A DNA stretch of 64,000 nucleotides from Rhynchospora pubera (lineage: Eukaryota; Streptophyta; Magnoliopsida; Poales; Cyperaceae): contig CM051460.1 in NCBI GenBank assembly GCA_028095005.1, positions 161,877,461 to 161,941,460 of the forward strand. Reading direction: 5' to 3'. The notes beneath the pieces are model-generated. The model was not told the DNA's origin. It did no database searches and saw only the letters and a program-made list of their open reading frames with translations. Position numbers and translations under genes: made by a program. This document shows positions 10,905-23,097 of the stretch, in pieces. Positions within the stretch are counted from its first letter, which is position 1. The number at the start of each line of letters is the position of its first letter.

Positions 10905-13900
10905 TTAAGATTTGAATATCGCTTTAGAAGAAGCCTGGTGATCTATCTTCACAACCTTTGGTGTGCGCTGATTCTGACCATGTACTGCTTCTGTATCATC
11001 CCTTTTAGATATTGTCAAGTCAACTTTCACAATATGATGGTCTGAGGTGCCTTTCGACGAAACAACGCCATATGATCCAGGTACGAATTTGTAAGGTGAA
11101 TTCGGTGACGCGAGGATATAGTCCACTCTTGTGCCATATTTGCATGTTCCTTGTACATCTATAGCAGAATACATGCAAAAGTTAGTTGATATTATTTCAT
11201 ATATACGCATGCAGTATTGCTTTTATTTTAATTTGCATTTTGCAATGCAGTATAACTGTATAAGCTGTCTTGCTATATATTCCGAAAAAGGAAGAAGGAG
11301 ATATTTAGGTACTAATTGGTCGGCACTTTCCATTCCACCTTTGAATGTTTTTTTCTTAATCACATCTTGAAGTAGGGCAGTTGATTTAATAGGACGTGTT
11401 TTGAGGAGATGATTGCAGAGAGTGGTTAATTTGTTACAAACCGGGTGTGAGTTGTGGACTTGTGGTTTGTGATTTGGGCCTTCTATGCTGGTGCAAGTGA
11501 TACTCGTGTAGACGTGTAGTCGTGTCACAACAGTATTAGAAGTCAATGCCCATTTACAATTATTTTGGACTTGGGCATTTTGGGCTTAAATATTCATAGC
11601 ATGAAAGATAATTCCTAGAAGTATATATAAATTATAATAATCACCTTGCCCTTTTGCCACGACAACAACAGCTTCACATTCCCCTGAGAAGTTCTTGGCA
11701 TCCACATATTGCTGTTGCTTCAAGTACTTCATCACCTCTACCTTGGGTGTTGGCTTTCCAATCTCTTCATAGTACTGCATCCCACCAATTGCACAGATTG
11801 GAACCAGAGTACAATTAGATGATTAGCATCAATGGTACCATATGTTGGGGACAAAATTAGTATGAAGATTTATATCTTTAACAATGTAAGTCAATGGTTG
11901 TCAATTAGGAGGTTTACATGAAACTTTTTGCACTCTTATTTTATTTAATTACCTTGACAATATCAGCCCAACGCTCGGCAGAGTAGTCGGTCTCGTCCAG
12001 CGTGTTAAGGCCTCCAGTCAAGATATGGGGCCCATCAGTTGATCTAAGGATTGAGTTTATCTGCTTCATTCTCCATTTTTCATCTAGGTGGTCAAGATGC
12101 GTGCAAAGTATACTTACTTCCCCCAACTCAGGTACATCTATGGTGACCTTTATCACATTCCTGCGGGTACACAGGACAGATTAGATTAGTAATGTCAAAT
12201 ATTAGTATAATTATTTTAACTGGACTAATCATATGCACTATTCCAAAAAGATGAACAAAAATATATAACCTAGTAATGTTGGTTATGCAATTATCATCAG
12301 ATGTTGCATGTCTCAATATTAATCTTTTGGAGATCTTTTATATTTCTAGCAATAATTGTGACTTGATGTTCTTCAATTTTTTTTCCCTTTATTTGTGAGC
12401 GCACCACTATTTAAAAAGAAAGAAAATTAAAATTTATAGACAGTGTGGAACTTTCTCTTTTTGTTTGTTTCTTTAGCACTTCTTTATATGATAGCTGGTA
12501 ATTAACAGAGGTATGGAGAACATCACTTTCAAATTGGGTATCATTTCATCACTCCATTATACCAATAAAACAAACATACGTACAGAAGATAGAATGGTGA
12601 AATAGGTGTACATGCAGAGAAAGGAAAGGCGTTGCGCCCCACAAAGGAAAAAAAATAATTAAAGTGCAATGCATACAATTAGCAGCTCACCTAATCATTA
12701 TATCATTGTGACAGGTCATTAAAATATATGCTTAGGTATCTCACTCTCTTTTCCTTTTTAGAATAATCAAACTTCAATGTACTTAATCTATGTGTTGTAG
12801 TCTTCTAAAGGTAATGACCTAGGAAATTTTCCAATGGCCCCTGCGAAACTAAAAAATTTCTGACATACTCCCAATTAACGAGTTAATATCCTTATAAAAG
12901 CAAAAAATTCATTCCCATTTGCATGCAATAAGAAATACCCAATTTAAGCTCCACCACTTTTCTGTCTCCTTTAAGACAGCTGAGAGGAGTTGAGCTGTAT
13001 AGGTATAACGCGCATTTATTTTAACAGAAGTACTAATTGATATTTTTTAGGTCTTCTGAGAGTATACTAAAAGAGAGTTTCTATTTTTATTTTAGGAATA
13101 AGAATCTGACCCGTTCACATTTTTCAAAAAGACTGTACCAACTTGCAATTGTACTAGGAAAGAAGTCTGCGCAAGTAGATTAGTACTCTAACAGTTTAAA
13201 ATTTGAATGTCACCACCTAATTTATTTTAAACAGTAGAATATCACCTAAACAGTAACTTAACTTGCCAACTTGTTGAAGTATGTCTTATTGGCGTTATAC
13301 TTTATATTCATTTTAATTATGCTCCCATGGAAAACCGAATTTTGCAGAATTGCCCTGAACAAATGACGTAGCAACTTTACAGTAGTGTATCATTGGCCCC
13401 ATATTTTGTTAAAATATTTTATAGTAGTGTACATATTATTAAGAAATGAAATTGAAACAATTATGCTACATGTGGATCATTTTTGAAATTAAATTCGTTT
13501 ATGTTTATAAATGGTTCCAATATAAAATCATTCAATTTGCTGATATTTTTATAGCAGATATAAACTAGTGGGCTTAGTACCTGAAGCTGTAGCCCTTGAC
13601 TTTACCAAAAGTTAAGTCTTTTGTGCTTCTGCGACTTTACATAAAACATTGCAAAGAACCTTTTTGAAAGTCAAAAAGCAGATTGTTCTGGTCTAAATTA
13701 AAATTATACAACCACTACTTTTCCTTCACGTTGAGTATCAGTGGTTCTCTAACTTTTGTAACAAACAGCTAGATGCTGCTGAATTAACACTTGTACATTG
13801 TTTTGTAGCATTTGTCTAGGCCTAAACTCGTTTTTTGGTGTTCACATGCTTAGTACCAACTATTTCTTGTGGGCCAATAACAACAGCTAGTCTGGTAATT

Positions 13901-15589
13901 TCATGACAATTCAATTCTTTCATCTTTTTTCTGAAACATTTTTATATGGCTTTTGAGCTTCCATTTCTAATGCCTCGCCTACCACCCACCCCACTCCAAT
14001 GCACTATTAAATGATGATATTGAAAGATATTTTTTTTTCTCTTTTTTCTTGTATGTCCTTTTGTTCTCTTTAAATTTAATATTATGCCGCAAGTGATGGG
14101 TTGCGGTTTCTCTCAAACATGTCGAAATTTAACAAAGTGTGCCACCAATTGTTTACTACAGTTCAACAACTCGGCCCAAAATTGGGTCCTGGAAATTACT
14201 ACATGTTTTTTTTGCAAATTTCTACTACCTAGCTAGCTGGGTGGTGGTCCCTTGTGTAGTCTTTATTGAACCCTTTTTTTTTTCGTTTTCCCTTCATGAA
14301 AGGTCCCTGGTATAGTTATGTGTGCTGTTGATGGTTCAGATAAGTATTAAGCTACAGAGATGTAGATCCATGTTGAAATTAAATTTGGCTAGTCTCTTCA
14401 TATCAACTACTTCTTTACATCCCATATTGGCAGTTTCCAACGGGCATTACTATGTTTTCATTTTTATCCATGCTTTATTTAATTAACAGCATCGACAATA
14501 TTTATCATAAAAAATAACTCCAGAACAGTTGGCCCGGAAAAAGAAAACCGTGAATTTTAGTTGTTCTAAGACGCAAAGCAAGAACTATGAAATTTAACTG
14601 AATAAGCAAAGTTCATAAGGGAAAAAAAAAAAAAGAGCACTGAAATGAGCATAAGAAAACACATACCTAAAATCGCTATCATCGCAAATTCGTTGTACCT
14701 TCGACCCCCTTATTGGCCAGCGGGACAACACAGCATTCCCGTACTCAGGGGCCCAGCTGTCGGCGAAGACATACCGCATCCCCAACCCATCGGCAAGATC
14801 AGAGAGTGGCTTCATGGCCTTCTCCTCCTCACACCTAACATTTTGCAAAGCAATCACATCTGCATCCACCTCTTTCAACACCTCCAACACACTCCTCTCA
14901 CACCTCATGCTGTTAATTCTCATGCTGTTGCTTCGACTACTCCCCCCTAGTATTCCTTTACCCTTCGAGTCAAGTGGGCCGCTAAATTGCCTCTCTTTCT
15001 CTACTGATATTTCATTTTCAGGCAGGTTGATGGAGACCCTTAGCTTGTTACTAGACTTGGAGAAGCTTTGGTTTTTTAGTATGCTTTTCTTTGGTTGCCT
15101 ATGATCATTTATCGACTTGCACCACACGTCAACAGCCTGCTGCTCTGAGTTGATAACAGTGCGGTGGTTTGGTATTGCCGGTGCCATCGAGAACAAGGCA
15201 GCATTAAAAGTTGCTATTCGGATTGTCGGGCCTGAGTTTTCAGTTCGGTGTGTGTCAGGTCTGGCTCTAGAACCTGGTTTGGGTTTAAGTTTGGATTTGA
15301 GTGTTGGCTCAGCCGTTTCGGCAGCTTTTGGCTTACAATTTATGACAACATGGAACTTGGGTTGGCGGCGCCGTGGATACGGGGACCAGTGAAGGATGCC
15401 GTGGAGCACTTTTCTGGCAAATTTCAGCATCGAGTTGAATTTGTTACCCAATTTTGGAAATGGAGTGAATTTTGCTACATTTGGGAAAGGTAGCAATATA
15501 ATTAGTTTAAGCTTGGCAACATGGCCATTGGTGTGCTCCTTTGTTGGCGTAGGTTTTGTTCCTGGTTTTCTTCTTCCTTTTGGTGACAT
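10905..15589 (-). CDS. DNase I-like (endonuclease/exonuclease/phosphatase fold) protein
   Basis: Four minus-strand exons, 15589-14667, 12160-11953, 11774-11645 and 11158-10905, join in phase to 504 residues. All junctions are GT-AG, for example TTTAG|GTATGT and CCCGCAG|GAATG. Residues 1-120 are basic and proline-rich with a hydrophobic patch (LIILLPF). The EEP fold starts at IRIATFNAALFS (about 123-134) and is interrupted by a long Ser/Lys-rich insert. It resumes at DADVIALQNV (242-251), YGNAVLSRWPI, CTHLDHLDE, HILTGGLNTLDETDYS and GTRVDYILAS, and ends with the SDHH box. The His/Asp residues of SDH and THLDH are present. The metal-binding Glu of LQE is Asn (LQN), and the GDFN Asp position is Gly (GGLN); as I recall, plant homologues share at least the GGLN change. 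Substrate is unknown; activity on nucleic acid or a phosphoester is possible but catalysis is doubtful. Intron 1 (2.5 kb) is large. Confidence 0.88.
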
Positions 15590-15974
15590 GAGCAGAGATA
15601 GAAAAAGAAATGGGACAGATAGAGTAAGATTAGTTTGGATTTAGTTTTGGGATTAGTTAGGGAAGGGGCATGCACCGTGAGAGTATCCTTCCAGACAGGA
15701 TTTAATAAACAAATTTGTTCTGTCATTTCTTTCCAGTTTGAAAGAAATGGAGTTCTCCGTTGCCTTGCATGCTACCCAAGGGCATAGATACAAACCACTT
15801 ACTAATTATGTTAATCTCTTTTCTAATACTTATGTCATTTAATCATGAGAAATTTCACATTAAAAAATTATATACAGAATTTTTAGATAGTTTTATAAAT
15901 GAACTAATAATGTAATTACATAGTCCAAATATCAGGTACTTCAAAAAAAAAAAACTAACAATAAAAGCTCATTT
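15590..15974. other. Upstream region of the DNase I-like gene
   Basis: Should contain its promoter and 5' UTR on the minus strand. No clear TATA box was chosen and no other gene is seen. Confidence 0.35.
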
Positions 15975-16100
15975 ACGCATTTTTTTTTAAGATAAATTGG
16001 AGGTCTAAGCCATCCAACTTATTTTTAAATTAAATGTCTATGAAAGACCCTCTAGTCGGGTTTCGAACCTGCGACCTTTCACTCAAGGAGTCAAGGTACA
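15975..16100 (-). mobile_element. SINE-like tRNA-derived repeat, copy 2
   Basis: Carries the same minus-strand B-box GGTTCGAAACC (16069-16059) preceded by AAAGGTCGCA and the same tail AAGTTGGATGGCTTAGACC as the copy at 5350-5485. The copies differ by scattered substitutions. Confidence 0.5.
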
Positions 16101-16786
16101 TTTACGCATTTTTGTAACATATTTGGAACATTTGCAAAATCCATCAACCGTGATTGGAATTGATGCCATTAATTATGGCAATGATGTTCAATTAAGCACA
16201 TCTTTCTCTTTAACAATTACTTGAACGTCAATTGCAAAATTAATTGTTAATGTAATGTAACAAGGTCGGGTCTGTGTCAGATCTCTTGTAATAATTAATT
16301 GCAGAAAAGGGGTAAAAGGCTAAAATTATATCGTAATTATTATTGCGTTGGAGATCAATCATGACGTAGTTATCATACAATTCAGCATCATGAATAATTC
16401 ATATTATATCATGGTTTTATGCTTCTTAAACATATATCCAAAAAAACTGAAAATTTAATTTCTTAAAAGTAGTCTAGTCGTTTGAAATGTTTGATCATAT
16501 TTAGGTTTATTAAAGAGAATGAAAGGCTCCAAAAATGGAGAAGTTCAATACATAACACTTGGCTGCAAAAGGGAGGCTCTCAGGATCCAACTGCTCCCAA
16601 GGAAAAGATACCTAAAAAGGTAGACCAGGTCTACTGGTTACATCTCAAAGATGCACCTGGCCCATTATGTCAGACTTGTACCGGTACGATATCCAAATAG
16701 CGACATGGTCATCACGTAGAATTTAGTACCAATTGCCTTTACTTTTTCCGCGGGAAAGGATAGGAATACGTTGAAAATTAATTTTT
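16101..16786. other. Intergenic DNA, no gene seen
   Basis: An open frame at 16482-16700 has no recognisable domain and no splice or codon-use support. Confidence 0.4.
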
Positions 16787-17104
16787 GGCTCTGTTTGAAT
16801 AGTCAGGAATAAGAATTATTTTGGACTAAATAGCTAATTTGGATTAAGAGACAATCCAAACAGTTTAGGATTAAGGACTTATTCTGAATTAGAGTAAGAT
16901 TAGTTAATCTAACTAAATGTTAGAATAAGAAGTGAGATTAAGATTTTTTTTTGTTAACGTCAAAGATAAACCTCATTATTATTCCTACATCATCCAAACA
17001 AAAATCTTTATTCTGAGATTAAGCTTATTCTTAAAAATTTGAGACTAACAATTTTAATCATGAATAATTAATTCTACTCTTACTCTCATGCGATCCAAAC
17101 AGAG
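16787..17104. mobile_element. Foldback MITE, TIR CTCTGTTTGRAT
   Basis: GGCTCTGTTTGAATAGTCAG at the left pairs with ATGCGATCCAAACAGAG at the right, and the arms (GGAATAAGAATTATT / TTAATCATGAATAATTA) continue inward. About 318 bp, no coding sequence. Related in end sequence to the element at 1176. Confidence 0.6.
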
Positions 17105-17354
17105 ATGATAATAGTATCAACTGATGAAATATTTATCCCAAAAAATGTAAAAATATTTTTGATATATTTACATAAATTTGAATTGATTTTAGTATTGTAA
17201 TTTATTTGGTCGCCAATCATATCAGTAAAATAAACTGTTTATTTTTGTCAAATTACATCACTCTCTATATAATATATATACAAGTATTCACAAGCCAAAT
17301 AAAAAAAAAAGACTTCTAGTAATTTGAGAATATAATATCTTTTTTTGAAGAAAG

Positions 17355-17466
17355 AGGGTGGTCTTTGTCATCTAATTTTTTTCTGAAATTAAAGATGCAT
17401 GCGGAGTTTGAGCCCTTGATCTCTTAGAGGTCAATCTAGTACTTTTACCACTGAGCCACTAAATCA
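17355..17466 (-). mobile_element. tRNA-derived SINE-like repeat, second type
   Basis: On the minus strand the Pol III A-box TGGCTCAGTGG (17459-17449) is followed at tRNA-like spacing by a B-box-like GGGCTCAAACTCC (17416-17404), then a pyrimidine-poor tail. The A-box fits TRGCNNAGTGG exactly. It differs from the copies at 5350 and 15975. It is not an intact tRNA gene: no cloverleaf stem closes. Confidence 0.5.
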
Positions 17467-18493
17467 TATGCAGAGAACCAAACAATAAATATATAGTTCT
17501 TTATAGCTTTTTTTTTTTTTGGTCTTGTGAAGGTTACATAAAATATAATCAATTTAATAAATATATAGAAAAGAAAACTCTTTGACACCAAATTATGACA
17601 CAAAATTACTTATTAGAAATTAAATATAGGAGGGGTGATTATCATGCCGTATCTCTTTTAAAATTGGTACACGTACGCCAGAGCCCAAGTCTGGATATAC
17701 GAACACATTGATTTGGTGGTTTCTCAAACAGGTTACTCTTCGATATTAATTTATCAATCTTATGTGCGGTAGTTTGTATCAATGCGATTTCTTTAACGGC
17801 TTACTGACTCGTGATTAATTTATGTCATGTGGGGTAGATTTGTCAAAAAGAAGTTTAAAAGCTAATATTTTGGAGAAGCATATCGACCGTCCGATACCAG
17901 CCCACCAAAATTAGCATAGCTAACTTCAAAGCTCCAGATAATTTTAAATTAAAAATTGGTGGTCAGAACCTACCAAATCAAATAAAGAAATCTAAATACA
18001 GAAAGAACTTCAAATGCTCAATCGATAAGATATGATAAATTCGTGTTGGTACATCGTGTAAGAGACTTTCAAGCATTAACAAGTTTTAACATTTAACATG
18101 ATACGAGTTGACACGTGACATAAATGAACAATAAAAATTAATATTATTTACAATTTATGAAATTATATTGAATTTAATTATATTTTAAAAGTAATAACTT
18201 TGATGCATAATCTTCTTTTATTCAACCATTATATTTTATTTTAGTACATAAAGTTATAATAAATTTCAGCAATTTATTATGTTTATCTATTCTAAAAATT
18301 ATTTAAATATTATTTAATGAATTTTAGCGAAAAATTAAAAGTAAATTATATTATGGCTTGATACGTTTAACACGTTGTGTCAGACGTGTTGTGTCATAAT
18401 GTCACGTCTCGAAAGTTAGTTATGGTTGTTCTCTTGCCACAAAAGAGGATAACCACTCTTGTAAGGCTAGCAGATATATATATATAGAGAGAG
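17467..18493. other. AT-rich intergenic DNA, no gene seen
   Basis: No conserved coding sequence or clear repeat structure recognised. Confidence 0.4.
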
Positions 18494-18899
18494 AGAGTTT
18501 AGCTACGGTGAGTCGCGACTCACGGACCCGCCGGTAAGTCGCGACCAAAACTCCTAGATCTAGATCAAAATGACCGATCCAAACCGTCCAATATGACCTC
18601 CCTATTGAAATCTCCATGTAGACCAAATTTTTCATTTTTTCGAAAATTTTAAGTATTTTTTTGAAATTTTAGAAAATCGTTAATCTAATTGGTTATGAAC
18701 CATTCAAAAACATCAGTTTTTAAAAATCCGAAAAAAATACTTAAAAATTTCGAAAAAATAAAAAATTTGGTTTGCACGGAGATTTAAATAGGGAGATCAT
18801 ATTGGACGGTTTGGATCGGTCATTTTGATCTAGATCTAGGAGTTTTGGTCGCGACTCACCGGATTGTCCGTGAGTCGCGACTCACCGTAGCTAAACTCT
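18494..18899. mobile_element. Palindromic MITE (core family A, second end type)
   Basis: AGAGTTTAGCTACGGTGAG at the left is mirrored by CTCACCGTAGCTAAACTCT at the right, with GAGTCGCGACTC inside both arms. The inner core GACCGATCCAAACCGTCCAATATG and CTATTGAAATCTCC is shared with the elements at 2341 and 54693, although the outer about 40 bp differ. It is flanked by (TA)n on both sides. Confidence 0.8.
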
Positions 18900-18984
18900 A
18901 TATATATATATTAATTACTTATTCCATTTTCTTGATTTTGATCCAAGGTAAACACACAAACAGAAGTATTTTTACATTATATAT

Positions 18985-19200
18985 AGAGGGAGATAGTCTA
19001 AAGTAGACTCCAGCATACGGATCGTCTCGTATGCTAGAGTTGTTTCTCAAAATTTAAAATTCAAACAATCGATCCAAACCGTTAAAGTTGTTGTCCATAT
19101 CGAAATCTCCTAAAAAAACCAAATTTTATATTTTTTTCAATTTCTTTAGCGATTTATTATGTTATTTTCAAATAATACTGTAAAAAAGTATTTTACTGAC
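18985..19200. mobile_element. One arm of a related MITE (third end type)
   Basis: Starts with AGTAGACTCCAGCATACGG and continues into CGATCCAAACCGTTAAAG and ATCGAAATCTCC, the family A core. No matching right arm is found, so this is a truncated copy. Confidence 0.5.
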
Positions 19201-21858
19201 AGCCCCTTTTTTTAAATTAGCTATTTCACTAATTTATTTAATTCAGACAATCTAGATGTAAGATACATATGACAAATATACATATTCTCAGATCGAACAT
19301 CCCGTCAGATTTTACCGTTATTTTAATTTATTTAATTTAATTTTTTTATCATATAATTTGTAATTGTCACCGAACTATAATTCAGATAATCTTGGGACTT
19401 GGTTTACTATCTAATCAGTCAGTCTAACATTAGTTGTCGTGTTAACCAATTACTTCACTCAATACGATACGATACGTTAAAAATATTTAACTCCTGTCAA
19501 CACGACACGATAAAAGCTCTAACACGCACGTATTTAACACGGTATATTTGCAATACCTTAATTACAATTAAATAATATCCTTACGAGAAAGGACATGCAC
19601 GTATTTAACACGCACATTTGACACACACGCATTTTATTAGAAAATTTTTTTTATCAAAATGAATGAGTTTGATATCATTTGATTGGAATTTTTATATTAT
19701 CAGATCCAACGAAATCATGAAATTAAAATCAATTCTAATCAAATGAAATCTCACGTACAAAGTCATAATATGTACATATTTGAGGGTACTTGTTGTATAA
19801 GACCCTTCAGTAATCAGTATGCTATATTAATTGTGCAAACGGTTAATTGGTTATCTGGAAGGGACATACATACACGCCTACAGCTAATGTTGAGGAAGCC
19901 GCATACATAAAATTAATGGTACGGAGCTTATGGACCCCTCTACTAGCTAGCTATTATAGATGCAACTTAATTTGGTTCTCTCCTTGCCTACGGGCTTCTA
20001 TCAAAAAAAAATTTGGTTCTCTCCAGTTGTGCAAACATTCTTTGAATTACAGGAGAGATCCATGCCTTATGAAACAGTTTTTAACTGAATCATTCATAAA
20101 AATTCGATAAAAACTTCCATTTCCTACTGTATATTCATCTCAGGAGAGTTAACAAAAAATATTTTTTATAATCTTGTATGTCTATGATGTACTAAGATAT
20201 TTATTTTACCAATTGGATCCTAAGGATAATAACATAGCACACAAGATTTTAGAAACACCCTGCCCCAAAAAAGAGAAAAAAGAATTAAGAGATGGGTATT
20301 TATTGATTTGTTAACAAAACTAGAACCATCCACAACGGGTTTTTTAAACTTAATTAACAATTAACTGATTTTTTTTACTTTTATTCAAACTCCGAATTTT
20401 CATTTTTTTTCCTAGTCGACCGGAAAAAAAAAATCAATGTTTTGAAAACCGGAAAAAAAAAACATATTAGTTGAAATAGAAGGTTGCTATATAGATTGCG
20501 CGTTTTCGTTGACAGCTTGTAGTTACTATTTCCAGTTTAATTCATATTTCATGCTGTAGCTGTATGTACTGTTTTATCAAATGGACCTATACGAATATGA
20601 GCACGCATGTTACATGTGGCGATAACTGCTCTCATTTCCTTTTATTTCCATTTTTCTGCTTTCTTTTTTGAATCATGATGGTAATAAAAGGATTAAAAGA
20701 ACGGTGGCTGTAGAAGCCTAGAAGGTTAGGAAGTAAAAAAGTAACTACCCGACAATGGTGTGATAGGCCCATTTTCGTATAATTTGCGCAATGATAAAAG
20801 TTAAAGCTCCAAGGTCAAAACTTATAAACATGAAAAGTTCTAATAATTCTCGTCTCGTTGGGCAAATGACAGCTTTTTTTTACTTTTTGCTTTTGACTTT
20901 TGTTTTGCTTTGTTTCTTTGTATGGAGAAATTAACATATTTTTCATTTTACGAAACAAGGACTCGGGCGCCACTTTTGTTATGTGTATAATAAACCTCAT
21001 ATGAAGTTCAGTTTTAGACGTGCATTTTCCATGAAAAGCAACATTAAAGCCCAACAATTCTAAATATAATTTTCGGAAAAAGAATGTATCAATTAACAAT
21101 TATATATTAAATTTCAACGAACAAAGTTGCAACACCACACGAAAGGTCAATAAATTGGTACTTCAATTTGATCGGGATAAAATGTCTCAACGCATTGTTG
21201 CTCACTGGTATCAAGGATGAGCGGTCAGCCCGTCACTAACTTTTTACCTTGAAAATTGAATTAAAGTGAACATTTCAAGTACAATTTCAACTACTCCTAA
21301 ACAATATCCGAATCAGGGGAATTGCTCCGGACACGTCAAGTTTTGGAAGAAAAAATCTCCGATTGAGGGGCCAGCTATGAATTAAGTTTCTTCTGTGAAA
21401 ACAGAGCCAACTGAGCTTGATACAACTGAGCGATCTGACTACCTAACTGCCAAGAAAAGAAGTTTACGACCCGTGGGCCATGAACATTACAGCAAATAAG
21501 ATCAATACATTGGCATTGGGCTTCGATATAGCTGGTGCTTGGGATTTCAACGGATATTGAATAAATAGGTTAAATTCCAAGAGCTCAGACTCGGATCGTG
21601 CAGACTAGGAAGCTTTACTTACCAAAACGAGTCCTGTTTACTCATCCACTCCTCCAATTTTTTTTAAAATGATTTAAATGCCCTCAATCTAGTGCTAACA
21701 TATGAGAAAACAAAACATGAGAGAAGAGGATATTTTTGGTAAATTTGAAAGTGTTTGAGCAATTTTGACTTGACCTGAGCAATTCCCCCGAATCAGATAC
21801 AACAAGAAGCTTATAATTGGCTAAGCTAGAATATTTCTCAAGTTCAAAACTATCTCAA
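19201..21858. other. Intergenic DNA, no gene seen
   Basis: AT-rich. Contains direct repeats of AACACGCAC and TTTAACACG-type words near 19440-19630 and low-complexity A/T tracts. Open frames are short and unrecognised. Confidence 0.4.
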
Positions 21859-21867
21859 TTGTTAATA

Positions 21868-23088
21868 GGGAAAATTCTTTTCTGTACCCTCAAAAGTGAG
21901 GAAATATAGGATTTGTTCTCCAAAAATTAAAACTCATGATCTTGCCATCTCGAATTTCGAACGCCTTCTATATTTATCCCTCTGCTATATTTTATAATAT
22001 AAGTAAAACTAAAAATTTTTTACTTTTTACTTGTTCGAATCCAAACCCAATGATTAAACAACTCGACTGAACCAGTCCCATTCTTCTCTCTCGATCCTTC
22101 TCCTCTGTCCAGACCCATCTCCTCTTCAATCTCTCCCCTCTCGCGCACACACACAGGAGGAACCCTAGCACCTCCGTCCGCCTACGTATGAGATTCTCGT
22201 ACTTGAGGCGCGCCTTGACCTTCGCACGGAATAGAAGAATTTTCCTGGCCCGTTTTAATTTTTCAATAATAATTCCCTTAATTTTGACTTACTATGTTAT
22301 TTTTGGGTGCCGCAAATTTCAATAATTCTCGACTGTAATCCCTTAAATTTCATTTAGAATTTAATATCGGACTCATTTTCACAACCAAATATAGCAGTAC
22401 AATTTATTAATTAACTGATATTGACTTGTGAGTAGAACTTTTTGAGAGTTCCCAATCCTTCCTGAAAAGCATGGATGAATGCATCCATCTCTTGTTTGAG
22501 CCCCACTGTGATCTGCACACTACCTTTCTCCTTCCCGGCAACCATCACAACATCCCCATCGTTGGACGTACACGAGCCCTTCAAATTCTGGTTTACCCCA
22601 ACCAAAATCCTTATCATAGAGCTGCAGTTTAACCCACTCAATGATGCCAAATTTAATGTCAGAATCTCCCTGACAATACGGCCGTCCATGAAAATGAGCA
22701 TGAATGTGGGTTTGTTGTTTTCTGCAGTGATGCCTCTAGCACGGTCAATTGAGATCCAATTGCGAGCAGCAAGGGTTCCTTCTGTGTGTGTGCGAGAGGA
22801 GATGGGTTGAAGAGAGAGAGTCTGGATCCAGAGGAGAAAGAAGAGATCGAGAGAGAAGAACGGGACTAGTCAGTCGAGTTATTTAATAGATTGGGTTTGG
22901 ATTGGAACAAGGGTAAAAGCGTCAGAAGTTTTCAATTTTAATATTTTAATCTTATTTATATTAGAAAATATGATATAGGACAAATACTGAAGGCGTCCGA
23001 AATTCAGAGGAATAAAATCAGGAATTTCAACTTTCGAGGAACAAATCTTGTATTTCCTCACTTCTGAGGGATATAAAAAAAAATTCCC
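21868..23088. mobile_element. Pack-MULE-like element with 9-bp target duplication
   Basis: The 1221-bp element starts GGGAAAATTC and ends GAATTTCCC-like (AAATTCCC). It is flanked by identical 9-bp repeats TTGTTAATA (21859-21867 and 23089-23097), the Mutator-superfamily length. The terminal inverted repeats are about 290 bp. The left arm (CTCAAAAGTGAGGAAATA, then AACTCGACTGA, TTCTTCTCTCTCGATC, CACACACAGGAGGAACCCT) is matched in order by the complement of 22790-23088. The middle is unrelated to the arms and holds an open reading frame without transposase features, as expected for a non-autonomous MULE that has captured gene sequence. Confidence 0.85.
22411..22790 (-). pseudogene. Captured gene fragment inside the Pack-MULE
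   Basis: The minus-strand frame opens just inside the right inverted repeat (about RNWISIDRARG near 22775) and stays open through an ATG at 22701 to a stop at 22411, ending ...LGTLKKFYSQVNIS. Composition is protein-like, with alternating hydrophobic strands (MLIFMDGRIVREILTLNL) and an amphipathic C-terminal helix, unlike the flanking AT-rich DNA. I do not recognise the donor gene. The frame begins in TIR-derived sequence, so any transcript would start in the element's own arm. Function is doubtful; expression is possible. Confidence 0.5.
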
Positions 23089-23097
23089 TTGTTAATA

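Noticed and set aside
14645..15644. Plus-strand open frames opposite the DNase I-like exon 1
   Set aside because: They are shadows of the long minus-strand exon that carries EEP motifs and proper splice sites.
16482..16700. 72-codon plus-strand frame ending in LCQTCTGTISK
   Set aside because: No recognised domain, no splice support and surrounding sequence is non-coding.
17355..17466. Functional tRNA gene
   Set aside because: Pol III boxes are present, but the acceptor and anticodon stems do not pair, so a SINE-like derivative fits better.
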